A DNA stretch of 64,000 nt, from assembly GCA_015956445.1 (NCBI GenBank), contig WIUZ02000003.1, positions 1,860,001 to 1,924,000 on the forward strand, in the 5' to 3' direction. Below are positions 55,901 through 64,000 of this stretch, piece by piece. The DNA is from Thelephora terrestris. Lineage: Eukaryota; Basidiomycota; Agaricomycetes; Thelephorales; Thelephoraceae. Position 1 is the first letter of the stretch. Each line of letters opens with the position of its first letter. Below the pieces are notes generated by a model, which worked only from the letters and a program-made list of their open reading frames with translations, made no database searches and was not told the DNA's origin. A program made the translations under genes and the position numbers.

Positions 55901-56764
55901 GGGTTTCCACTTCTTGGTTTCCCAATCGTCTTTGAGCTTGATCTCGTGATCGTATTCACGGTGTGGAGGGAGAGCCTGATAATTGGATTCTTCGAATACG
56001 TCTACGAACTCTTGAAAGGGGCCGGCTCGGATGTCTTCAACAGTTAGAACTTTCTTTTTCTTGAAGTCTTCCATAGCCCAGGTTGTAGCGTTGTGGCCTT
56101 TCGAGTGAGGATCGTGATAGACGTGTCGGATGTACTCGGAGACAGCAGGTTCTGCCGTGATGGAAGCTCGATCTAGTTGTTCCTGGAAACGTTGGAGTGG
56201 GGATACACCGTTTCTGCAGCTGGAAGGACAACGGGTGAATTCCAACTTTCCTGAACGCCAGTCGATAAGAGGATTGTGGGAGCGAAGCCAGGTCATTCCA
56301 ACGATCAAGGGTTTGGTACCGATGTCAGTGACGAAGTACCATTCCTGTGAGGTGTGTCCTTGGATCTTGGAGGTAAGTCTAGCCTCATGGGTGATAGCGG
56401 AAGCGTTAGGCGAATCATCGGCGTTAAAAGCATACACCGGGTAGTTCAGCTTGCGAGTGGGGATAGAGTTGTCTTCAACGAACGATTTGGAAATGTAGAG
56501 GGATTGAGCGCCTGAGTCGAGGAGCGCTTCGGTGATGAACTTGTGACCACGAGTATCTGTGATCTCGAGTTTCAACGTAGGAAAATCCACGGTGTGTCGT
56601 GACGGTGTTCTGTAGAGGGCTTTGGAGGCAATCGCAGCGAGTTGTGTGGAGAGGGGAAAACATGATTGCAATTTCTTTTCCATAGCGGATACTAGTACAT
56701 CGGGAGTGGGAAAAGAATCATATAACGCGCGCGATTGTATAGATAAAGTGGAGGGGGGACTCAT
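52928..56764 (-). CDS. pol: Chromovirus pol polyprotein
   Basis: A frame of 1278 codons that looks whole. Domains in order: aspartic protease (LDSGAQSLYIS, Asp at about residue 83), reverse transcriptase (YPLPRIDELI, FSAMDVRSGYYNI, catalytic FIDD near residue 440), RNase H (LLETDASAYAWGAMLSQ), integrase with the HHCC zinc module (ALHSEPEAGHPGRD...CDICQRTK) and catalytic core (ITTDFITGLPP, AYHPQTDGQSERTNQ). A C-terminal chromodomain (EWEVEKVLDAKFIGKKLKF, VKWLGW) closes it and is expected to guide insertion into heterochromatin. Pol begins just after gag, in another frame. Confidence 0.95.
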   Translation of the reverse strand: MSPPSTLSIQSRALYDSFPTPDVLVSAMEKKLQSCFPLSTQLAAIASKALYRTPSRHTVDFPTLKLEITDTRGHKFITEALLDSGAQSLYISKSFVEDNSIPTRKLNYPVYAFNADDSPNASAITHEARLTSKIQGHTSQEWYFVTDIGTKPLIVGMTWLRSHNPLIDWRSGKLEFTRCPSSCRNGVSPLQRFQEQLDRASITAEPAVSEYIRHVYHDPHSKGHNATTWAMEDFKKKKVLTVEDIRAGPFQEFVDVFEESNYQALPPHREYDHEIKLKDDWETKKWKPRIYPLSYDEQKELDVFLDENLKNGRIRPSDSPLASPVFFINKKDGKKRMVIDYRKLNDITVKNVYPLPRIDELIQKWKGCKYFSAMDVRSGYYNIRMKKGDEWKTAFITNRGLYESLVMTFGLTNAPATFQAMMNSIFIVYIRRGDTSTFIDDVGIGTGSDPTGKLSDEDFHIEVVKEILKVFREHHLSLKAEKCEFLQSEIPYLGHIISGDGIRPDPVKLSGIRDWPIPTTVSELRSYLGMMNYYRRFIRDFSNVARPLNDLLRKDVLWSWTPTQQQSYQKLKDTLLNDVCLAHPDQEKPFLLETDASAYAWGAMLSQLQDDGKWRPVGCLSKGFHDAETRYAVHDRELLAIINALKEFRHWLSGTKTPFMILTDHKNLTYFMDKQQLDDRQTRWYHLLSEFDYKLVYRPGKQSSVPDHLSRRMDHKREDVPKPEIVMIPPEKITTDHRIAALRIVKSTILTELYNAQALDPLILSFNTTKEGETAKIPDGWGKAHDLWTYRGKIYIPEHLRQTVFRALHSEPEAGHPGRDATLQAVRRDYYWPRLYNDVDEWIRNCDICQRTKIHRRKPHGELKPIDPTPRPWGVITTDFITGLPPCKGYDAIWTVTDKRGKIVHVAPTTTTLDSEGLYHLYLQNVWRLHGISDKIISDRGPQYASRFAKEANRNLQIETALSTAYHPQTDGQSERTNQEVEQALRTVISFHQDDWVDWLPVIEFALNNRYHKSLKTTPFYANYGYHPHIGSLPRIDSPIESVEDFVEHLHQVQKDTAKALEQAAVDMKRFYDKHRGPTPQFEIGQKVLLDNADLSINRPSRKLAERRSGPFKILAKVGTHAYRLELPQQWKNVHPVFHVSKLDAYHEDPKNPNHPSPPPDIVEGEPEWEVEKVLDAKFIGKKLKFLVKWLGWPDSENSWQDEVDLENAQDMVSEFYQEHPSAPRRLADGSKSGQQLTKRRRRGKKKINAIDMEFVPLRPLTEVSSWPTGPLTRDAPI

Positions 56765-56790
56765 CGGGGCCTCTGTGACGACAAGTCCTT

Positions 56791-58449
56791 TTAAAAATCC
56801 TGTTCTTCGACGGGGGTGTCGAAGGGTCCTTCTTCAGCGAGGTACGTGCTGTAAGGATCTTCTTCTTCGTCGACTTGTGAGATGGGGGCTTCTTCTTCTT
56901 CCTGATCCTCCTCCTGGGCTTCGACATCTCCTACTTCAGCCGCCTCGAACCTTTCGACCAGTTGAGCGATATGGTGCTCGGAAATCTGGGCGAGGGGCGT
57001 GGTGCAGGCGTTCTTGAAGTGGCCGGGTTGACCGCAGCGATAACAGACAGATCTGTTGGCAGAGTCTGGACGCTGGTATCCGGTCTTTCCTGGCTTGGAG
57101 GAATCCTTGCCTTGGGAGGGTTTGAACTGTCCTTTCTCTCGTGGCTTCGAGGTCTGCTGAGGACGTTGCGGACGAGAGTAGCTTGGGCCTGGTGCTCCGA
57201 CTTTCTGAGGGGCAGGACGACCTTTCCTGTTGAACGTGTGTTTTATGTGGGTGGACTGCACCGCACTAATGTCCATGGGTTCACCGTAGTGAACCTGGTC
57301 ATTCTGAGGAGCCGCACGTCGAGGAGTGTATTGGAAGCTTTGTCCTCGGTTAAGATTGTCCCTGGAGGTCCCATGGTTGAACGTCTTCATCTGCCGCTCC
57401 GACATGATGTTTTGGTAATGCGAATTGGCGCGGGTGCACCAATCGAGATAGGTGGTCGGAATTGGGAGCTGTCGACAGATGAGGGCTTTCAAGTAGGGGT
57501 TGGTAGCCGCCTTGAGGTACATGAAAGCTTGAGCCTGCTGGGTGCCCGATTCGCGTGTGAGTCGATCGAACTCGGCTTGGAAGGAGGGCCATGGCATCTT
57601 CCCTTGTTGAAGCTGGGTAAGCTGTACGAAGTAATTCTGCTTCTTTTCGGGGACGCCAAAGTGTTCGTCGAATGCTGCAGCGAACAAGGACCAGTCGTCG
57701 AAGTAGTAGTCGTTGTCTCTCATACTGGTGACTGCTCCAGCGACTTGTTGAGCCCATTGAGATTCTGGCCATCCGTTGATCAAGGAACAGGCCGTAAGGA
57801 TCCGGGTTTTGGCTGCCTTCATCGATTCCGGCTTCTGAGCGAAGTAGGTTTCGAGGGATTGGATGAAGGGATCGGCATGGTTGGCTCTACCGTTGAAAGG
57901 GTCTGGTAGTTTAATCGCCTTGATGTCCTTGCCGGTGCCAGGGTATTCCTTGAAGTTCGTGGGGACGCCCAGTCGTGCCGTAGTGATAGGATTTGGTACA
58001 GGAGCGGGTGGCGCACGTCCTTGTTGAAGCGCAGTAAGGAGGTTTTGCCACTGGTCGGGAGCGGGAGGGTTAGCCGCATTTAGTTGTTGTTCTAGCCCTT
58101 CGATGCGTTGGCGGGCTTGCTCGGCTACGTCCGCATGGCCTATTAGTCCTGCCTCGAGTTGTCTCCTGTGTCTGGTTTCTTCTGCCAGGGTCTGCCCAAG
58201 TAAGCCTAGGAGGGTTACCGACTGTACGGGGTCTCGGAGGTCGTATCGTTGGCCTTGACTATCTTCGAACTCGTAAGGTTGCAGTTCTGGGCGTTCTGGT
58301 CGATCCATGGCAGGTGGTAAGGAGGTGGTACGAACGAGAGGGGTAGGAGCTCTTGACGTTTGTTGGGAGGAAGGAAGTCCGGTGCGTAATCGCCTCGAAG
58401 TGGGAGGTTGCCCGGTTTGATAGGGGTTTTCCCACGGTCTGTCTGACAC
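56791..58449 (-). CDS. gag: Chromovirus gag
   Basis: A frame of 552 codons that looks whole. It has a polar N-terminus, a helical stretch (EETRHRRQLEAGLIG), the capsid-like retrotransposon gag region (PFIQSLETYFAQKPESM, YYFDDWSLFAAAFDEHFG, MPWPSFQAEFDRLT) and a CCHC zinc knuckle CYRCGQPGHFKNAC near residue 470. An acidic tail follows. The RNA-binding knuckle and capsid together package the element RNA. Confidence 0.93.
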   Translation of the reverse strand: MSDRPWENPYQTGQPPTSRRLRTGLPSSQQTSRAPTPLVRTTSLPPAMDRPERPELQPYEFEDSQGQRYDLRDPVQSVTLLGLLGQTLAEETRHRRQLEAGLIGHADVAEQARQRIEGLEQQLNAANPPAPDQWQNLLTALQQGRAPPAPVPNPITTARLGVPTNFKEYPGTGKDIKAIKLPDPFNGRANHADPFIQSLETYFAQKPESMKAAKTRILTACSLINGWPESQWAQQVAGAVTSMRDNDYYFDDWSLFAAAFDEHFGVPEKKQNYFVQLTQLQQGKMPWPSFQAEFDRLTRESGTQQAQAFMYLKAATNPYLKALICRQLPIPTTYLDWCTRANSHYQNIMSERQMKTFNHGTSRDNLNRGQSFQYTPRRAAPQNDQVHYGEPMDISAVQSTHIKHTFNRKGRPAPQKVGAPGPSYSRPQRPQQTSKPREKGQFKPSQGKDSSKPGKTGYQRPDSANRSVCYRCGQPGHFKNACTTPLAQISEHHIAQLVERFEAAEVGDVEAQEEDQEEEEAPISQVDEEEDPYSTYLAEEGPFDTPVEEQDF

Positions 58450-58730
58450 GTTGGAAGAACAGGGGGTGAGAGGGTTGTAAAGGAGGTGGGAGCCGAATTT
58501 AGAAAAAGACGAGTGCTCCGATAGTTAGGAAGAGAAACGTTGTGGAAAGAGGGGGGGGGGTTGAGAAGGTTGTTGCCCTAGATCAGTTCTAGTGGACTGT
58601 TGACGTGTTCGATTCCTCTCGAGCTATTCCTAGCAGCGATCTGCTTCTTCTGCTACCAGTCGTTAGTCGTCGACCGATTTATCTGCAGTGAGCGTGATCC
58701 AGTAGTTTGGTGAACAGGGTACCGGCTGGT

Positions 58731-58741
58731 ATCTTTGATAT
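58731..58741 (-). promoter_or_regulatory. Primer-binding site, self-primer type
   Basis: On the element (minus) strand the 5' LTR is followed by TT and then ATATCAAAGAT. No TGG typical of tRNA priming is present. The 11 bases are the exact reverse complement of ATCTTTGATAT at 59188-59178 in the same LTR, which lies where the RNA should start. This is the arrangement known from Tf1/sushi-type elements, where the RNA's own 5' end primes reverse transcription. Confidence 0.7.
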
Positions 58742-59177
58742 AATGTCAGGGCCACTCTTCGCCCTTCAGGTGCCAGTGCTGTTGGTGAGTCGCAACTCCA
58801 ACCAACAAGAAACAATGGGGCAAAGGGGGAACGACTTCCCTATATCCACCCAAAGTCTACGTGGTCCAAAACGCGATGGACGAGCGTTCTCCGGTAGGTT
58901 GTCCGAATTCACAGCAGGAGTGCCGAGCCTCTATCAGGTAAATCCCTATTGTCTTCTGAGGGCAGATACAAGAGCCCGAGGATGGCGCCTCAAACTGATG
59001 ACTTGATCCAAAGAGCAGTGCGGAACTCGATGTCGTGTCCGAGCTCGCTTCAAACACCGGTTAAGGATCAAGACTGAGTGAGAGAGGAGAGCGAACGGTT
59101 CAAGGAGTTACTCGATAAGCTCTTCAGTGGCCTACAGCAAATACACCGATGCTGCAAGGAGAAGAGGACTTCCCGAG

Positions 59178-59223
59178 ATATCAAAGATGGGGAGTCCTCA
59201 GCTACTCTACTGGTACTTATATA
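59178..59223 (-). promoter_or_regulatory. Chromovirus A promoter and predicted RNA 5' end
   Basis: On the minus strand TATATAAG (59223-59216) is followed 28 bases later by ATCTTTGATAT (59188-59178). That is the normal TATA-to-start spacing, and the 11-mer pairs with the primer-binding site. The same pair occurs in the 3' LTR (11-mer at 50420-50430). Confidence 0.65.
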
Positions 59224-59672
59224 GGAGAGTGGCCGGGACATAGATAACCCTATCTAATAGTAACTCGGAGCAAAGAAGGGCCGAGAGTAAGCACGAACAG
59301 TAAGCGGCCCGGAGTATAGAATAGAATGATAAAGGAATGACTAATGGGTCAGGGTTCGTGAGAAAACATGAAAGGGGTCATGACGTCGTGTGGGAAAGGG
59401 ATGACAAAGGATAATATCACATGTAAGGGTGAACCAATGAGGGGACGACGCGTCAGCTCGTCCGATCGGGACAACGAAGGACCGAGTGGGGCCTGAATGT
59501 CGAAGGCGAATGTATGAGAAGTCTGGGCCGGTGAAACGATGGGCCGAGCCAATGGCGAATAGGACGCGGGCGCTGTCGAGGGTCGAATAAAGCGTAGTGC
59601 GAACCGGCCATTGGATCCATCGAACTCCCTTCTTCCAAATCAACAATCCCACCAACCAACTACTCATCCATT

Positions 59673-61423
59673 ATGCCCATGATCTCCGATCGTGTCTTCC
59701 GTGCTGAGAATAGTACTGCCACCATTGAGTCCGCGGATCCTCGATCCGTGCAGAATAAGGGCTACTTCTTGCCGAACGCCAACGTGGCGTACCCTAGTTA
59801 CCGAGAGGCGCGTTGTCACGCGTCGCCGTTGTTGGCAACCACTGACAACGCTTTCATAGATCTTCGCGGTTGCCGATAAGGTGGATGCTCGACAACTGGA
59901 GGCAACGATAGCCAAGCCTCCCAGCTATTTGACTATGGATGACGAGTTGTGGTACCACAACTTGATCGACCATAAGCTGCAGGAGTCGATGCGAGGGGTC
60001 ACGTTCAACATCGAGTTACGGATGCCATATGAGACTCCTGTGGCTTCGTCGCTGTGGGGACTCCTGCGAATGGGAATCTATGACTTGGGGAACGGGGAAG
60101 GAAGGTGGCCTGGAGCGACTCGCTCCCAACACTACACAGCAGCCGTTGGTCACCGCCTTTGGTTCCTCCTGAGGACGGAACAGAAAGCGGTGAGTCGGTC
60201 TGTGCATCCCGCTTGTGGGATAACACTGACGGACTTATAGAATGAGCGACTGAAGCGTGAGGTGAAGGAAGCGAAGGACGACGCCCGTAGGATGTACTCG
60301 GAGGCGTTGGACATGAAGAAGACGCTTTTGCTGATGAACGACACGCTCCGCGTGACGTTTGAGAGCGAGATGCTGGCGTTGCGCGAAGAACACAATCGGT
60401 TGGTCGAGTCCTTGAAGGAACGGGACGACACGATTCAACGAGATCTGATTGAGGTCGACCGACGACTCAACCGTCATCGAAGGGCCTTGAACGAGCTCGA
60501 CACCAAGGTCGGTGCGACTTCTCCTGGTCCTTATCCAAGAGAGCTCACGCCACTTCTAGGTTGACACGTTGGACGACGCCTTGCCGTTGCTGGGTGCTCG
60601 GGTCGAATCGATGAGTGAGCGGTTGTGCCACTGCCGTACTCGTTCGGTGGCTGCGGTTCGCGACGAGTCCGGGGACGAGTCGATTCCGGATCGGATGGCT
60701 TCTCCCATAGGTGGGATGTCGGTTGACATATTTGGCTTGTCCACTGACATCTCTTCTTAGCTTCCGATGGGTCGTACCGCACACCTGCGCACACTGATGG
60801 CGGGGAGGAGGTCGTTCGCGAGACGTCTGAGGAGACGGCCGTGAATCCGGTTAGCAGTTCTCCCGAGTTGGAGTACGCGGGGGAGAACGAAGTGGCTGTT
60901 CCGATTCCGCCTCCGTCGATCTCGCCGGTGCGTGGGCAACGTTCTATCCGTGCTCGTCGTTGGGTTCCTTATCGCGGGGCACTTCGTCCAGCGCACCGCA
61001 TGCGTCCCAGTAATCCCAACGTTGTCCGCCAGGGTGGAGACATTGAATCCACCGTCTTATTCCGATGCGACGATGCTACAGTGTCGCGTGGATCGCGGCG
61101 AGCTGATTCCGGTGGAGTCCGTCGACGTGAACGGCTTAACCGACCTTACGCTCTTGTCGGTCCAGCGTGCAGCGGAGGCCGTTCGCCTGGTGGCTCAACT
61201 GACCGAGAGAGTGGAGGGTTGGTCAGTCCAGAGGACTCTGGATCAGACTATGGTCGATTCAGCGAGGAACCGCCTTCGCGCCGAGGTTCAGTTGGCCGTC
61301 GCTCATCGTCTGGAGGAAGCTCGGGTCGTCGAGATGGTCGACGAGGAAGTCGACGAGAATGCCTCGGAGGGGACGGAGGAGGAGGTTGCCAGTGCTGAGG
61401 AGTACTGGCAGACCAGGTCTTGA
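59673..61423 (+). CDS. LTR-borne coiled-coil protein gene, family A (5' LTR)
   Basis: Identical in layout to 50915-52665; a single amino-acid difference (EEAQVV versus EEARVV) was noticed in the 3' frame. It is antisense to gag-pol and lies within U3, upstream of the element promoter and divergent from it. Having one gene in each LTR gives each full-length element two copies, and leaves one behind in every solo LTR. Confidence 0.6.
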
Positions 61424-62433
61424 CGACCAGGGTTTGTACGCCTTAGTCCTCCTTCATAGAGTCTGGGCGGATTCAACTCCGTCGGTTTGGTAGTCTCATG
61501 TCTTCGCCGCGCGCCTTGTGTAATATCATCAGTGTCCTTGTCTGTGTTTCTTGATGACGTGTGAGTCGTGATAAAGGAAACGATAAGATAAGAAAGGGGT
61601 ATAGGTAAGGAAAGTGGGCGAAAGTTGGGTGTGAAAAACGGTTCAAAAAGGGAATAAAAGTCAGCACGCTGACAATGTCCGCATGAAACATAGGGGTAAA
61701 GATAACACTAGTCCTAAAAGAAAGAGGGGCATGGGGTCATGAAAGTTTGTACCTGGGGATCACACCCAAGGGTCAGGTGGAAACCTCTCATTGCTTCGTG
61801 CAATTTTCGAGCGGCTCCGAGATAAGAGACCATACAGCATCCCTTGTTGTCTATATGCGGTAACAGCATCACGGACTAGTGGCAACCTCACGTAGGTCCG
61901 AGCATGAGGAGGTCGGGCCTAGACTCATGGGACATGAGGGATTACAGATTCGCCGGCGTTTCATGCTAACGGCTACTCCACATTCGCTTTGGCTAACCAA
62001 AAAGGAGTCTAAGGCACTCCTTCCGAACAGCGGCGATTCCTTCCTCCGGTTAGGAGACTGTGATGTGACTGTCCACGTGTGTGATCAGGGTCCAGGGTTG
62101 ATCGTAATCGTAAAGTCATGGGGGGGGGTCGTAAAAGGGGTTCGTGATGTCATAAAGGGGTCATCAGGGTCTTGAGACCTATTTTTAGTGCGCGCGCGTT
62201 CTAGGCGTTCCGGAACGAAGTTCTTCCAAGGCCGTCCTGTGGGCCGAGGTGTCAGCTTGATGTAGTAAGCTGACGATGATGGTACAGGGGCGGAAGTTGA
62301 TGTGACCCAGACCAATGAGGTTCGTCGAGGTAGGTCACGTGAAGGATCACCGATCTAGGCTATAAGAAGGACGTCTTCTTGGAGCCTTCCTTGATCAGCA
62401 ACACCAGCAACTTCCCCATCATCTTACCAAAAC

Positions 62434-63521
62434 ATGTCCTTCCCCAACAACCATACCTACAAAGTCGCCAATGGTATCTCCACCATCTCTCGCATCAACC
62501 GTCGTGCCGCCGCTCGCAAGACCTACGCCTGTGCGGCGGGGACTCCCTATACCACGGATGATCAGGTATGGGGGAGACCTAGAGCTTTTGTGTGCTAGCA
62601 CTAACGCCTTCCTCTAGGTAGAGGAACATTCTTTTGGGCGTTGATGTCCAGCTAACGGCTTCTAGATCTTGGAGGTCATTTCGGAGGTGGACGCTGAACG
62701 TCTCAGGGAGACGATCCCTCACTTGATGGGATTGACCTGGGACGACGAACTTTGGGTCCGTACGATCATCGCCGAGAAGGTGGCCTTCCAGATGAGGGGT
62801 AGGTTCGGGGAGTTGGAGCATCCAATCAAGAAGGAGCTCTGGTACACCCTGCAGAGGGGGATCTATGATCAGGACCTATTGGAGCACGGAGCTACCGTTC
62901 CTAGGGCTGTTCGCCATGCTACCGCTTCCACTAGCCTTTTGTGGTCGCTCGTTCGGGAGGGAGAAAGCCGGGTAGGTTTTCTGTCTGAATATTTGAGTAT
63001 GACTCTCGACTAATCAGACTGCCTAGGTTGAACGATTGGAGCGCGAGGTGAAGGAGGCGAAGGCAGACGTCCTGCGTCTATCAGCGGAGGGTCTTCAGAT
63101 GAAGGAGACCTTGGCAGCCTTCCAACAGGGAACGAACGAGGCGTTGGAGGCAATGGTCGCCAACCATCAAGAGTTGATCGCAGGGTTGAAGGTTAGGGAT
63201 AACAACATCAAGGGGGCGTTGGCCAGGAGGGATAAAAAGGTCGTCTTTCAGCCTTTGCAGTTTGTGCAAAAACTGAAAGACCTTCTAGACGGAAGAACTC
63301 GAGAACGTGGTGGCCGTGTTGACAGCGCAGGTCGAGTCCTTGCAGGAGAAGACCTGCAACTGTAAGAAGGGTCCCAAATTGGTTGGTCAGGGGACAGCCG
63401 ATGTTCCGTTCGAGTTGGAGTACGCCGACGAGGTGGTACTCCCATCTCCTAACCCGTCATCCTATGCGACGCCTCCGATCAAGAACTCGGTTCCCGTTCC
63501 TCCAGGTCCGGCTTCAACTTT
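62434..63521 (+). CDS. LTR-borne coiled-coil gene, family B copy iii (interrupted)
   Basis: Starts MSFPNNHTYKVANG at 62434, preceded by a TATAAGAAG box near 62361. Blocks: VDAERLRETIPHLMGLTWD (62669-62970), LEREVKEAKADVLRLSAEG with FQQGTNEALEAMVANHQ (63030-63240) and VAVLTAQVESLQEKTC (63307 on). Foldback element 5 cuts it at 63521. The sequence before 62434 (61680-62433) is the LTR B leader already seen at 34600-35369. Confidence 0.6.
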
Positions 63522-64000
63522 CACTGGGGGCAAGGGGGTACTTACCCAGTGGGTACATTGTGAGTTCACTGTGGGTTTTGAAACCATTCGCCCAGTCGTT
63601 ACCCACTGGGTACTTTTTGAGTACTTTCTGAAAAATACCCATCAATTCACCCGCATTTTACCCACTGGGTACATGGTGGGTTCTTTGTAAAAGTACCCAC
63701 TCAGGAATCCAGTGGGTATTTTTTGAGTGAAACCCCTGGGTTCTTTCACAATTCACTTTCCAATGTGCCCATCACAAACTTGAGCCACTCATTGAGAGTT
63801 CTTTCACAAAATACCCACCAATCTGATCAAAATGTACCCAGTGGGTTTTTTCCAAAGAACTCACAAAGAATTAACAGTGTGGCTCAGTTTTACCACAAAC
63901 TCTCAAAGAACCCATTGAGTATCTGTTTGAGTACATTGTGATCAGATCAGTGGGTACTTTATGAAAGAACTCTCAATGAGTGGCTCAGGTTTGTGATGGG
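63522..64000. mobile_element. Foldback DNA element 5 (CACTA-like MITE), left part
   Basis: Begins CACTGGGGGCAAGGGGGTAC in the LTR B gene. Within the window one arm and the start of the returning arm are seen (TTGAGCCACTCATTGAGAG near 63780 mirrored by CTCTCAATGAGTGGCTCA at the end). The right end is beyond the window. It is a subfamily of its own, with repeated CCCAGTGGGTAC motifs; the segments between are nearest to element 1. Confidence 0.8.

Larger units (their letters stand above)
49986..61674 (-). mobile_element. Complete Ty3/gypsy chromovirus (family A)
   Basis: An 11,689-bp element with two direct LTRs of 2931 bp (49986-52916 and 58744-61674) and a perfect 5-bp duplication ATGTC (49981-49985, 61675-61679). 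Gag and pol lie on the minus strand. It looks whole: both frames are open, and comparing the LTRs by eye shows only about two differences in 2931 bp. This means a very recent insertion. The chromodomain at the end of pol places it in the chromovirus branch. It is unusual in having LTRs that hold a gene of their own. Confidence 0.95.
58744..61674 (-). repeat. 5' LTR of chromovirus A
   Basis: 2931 bp, matching 49986-52916 with about two differences. In element orientation U3 is 61674 to about 59189, and R-U5 about 59188 to 58744. Confidence 0.95.
49356..64000 (+). mobile_element. LTR family B, copy iii, containing the complete chromovirus
   Basis: Begins TGTCAGGGCCACTCTACCCC at 49356 and continues past the window end. 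Element A (49986-61674) interrupts it; the sequence resumes at 61680 exactly where it left off, as shown by the uninterrupted copies near 34600 and 27950. Foldback element 5 is inserted at 63522. The un-nested part seen matches copies i and ii. Confidence 0.85.

Noticed and set aside
56962-57909. A 315-codon plus-strand open frame
   Set aside because: It lies antisense to gag and its composition is the mirror of gag codons; no family resemblance.
58731-58743. A tRNA-type primer-binding site for the chromovirus
   Set aside because: No TGG-starting complement of a tRNA 3' end lies next to the LTR; the self-primer reading fits better.

Overview
The window looks like a chromosome piece from a basidiomycete fungus, probably an Agaricomycete. 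The evidence is many short GT-AG introns of about 50-60 bp, lineage-expanded F-box proteins, a FunK1-type kinase and a protein family resembling fungal DUF6697. No rRNA, tRNA, CRISPR array or bacterial feature was seen.

Positions 1-22,300 are mostly host genes. A segment of at least 2.9 kb occurs twice in inverted orientation (1-2945 and 14437-17382). It flanks about 11.5 kb holding a DUF6697-like gene, a D-aminoacyl-tRNA deacylase, a Zn(II)2Cys6 transcription factor and CDC4, the F-box/WD40 subunit of an SCF ubiquitin ligase. The right arm keeps a complete F-box gene and a DUF6697-like gene. The left arm keeps the tail of the F-box gene, cut by the window edge, and a broken copy of the other gene. 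A secreted type-B carboxylesterase lies at 19789-22267.

Positions 22,300-64,000 are a nest of mobile elements. I label the LTR families A to E. A is a complete 11.7-kb chromodomain Ty3/gypsy element with 2931-bp LTRs (49986-61674). B (about 3.3 kb when un-nested) is related to A and has three copies. C (2.3 kb) has two whole copies and a fragment. D (2.4 kb) has two copies. E (1.0 kb) has two copies. Most insertions still have target-site duplications, so the nesting order can be read. Five foldback DNA elements with CACTG...CAGTG ends and 3-bp duplications (CACTA/EnSpm-like) are interspersed. Under them lies one FunK1 kinase gene on the minus strand (30510-48082), split into five pieces.

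The most striking observation is that the LTRs of families A, B, C and D carry genes of their own. Each has a multi-block gene for a coiled-coil or charged protein in U3, pointing away from the element's own promoter. In A, B and C the 3' part of that gene has two long overlapping reading frames that are both retained between copies. Family C also has a second, divergent 207-codon gene. Element A in addition shows a Tf1-like self-priming arrangement: an 11-nt stretch about 30 nt after a TATA box in the LTR is perfectly complementary to the 11 nt just inside the 5' LTR.
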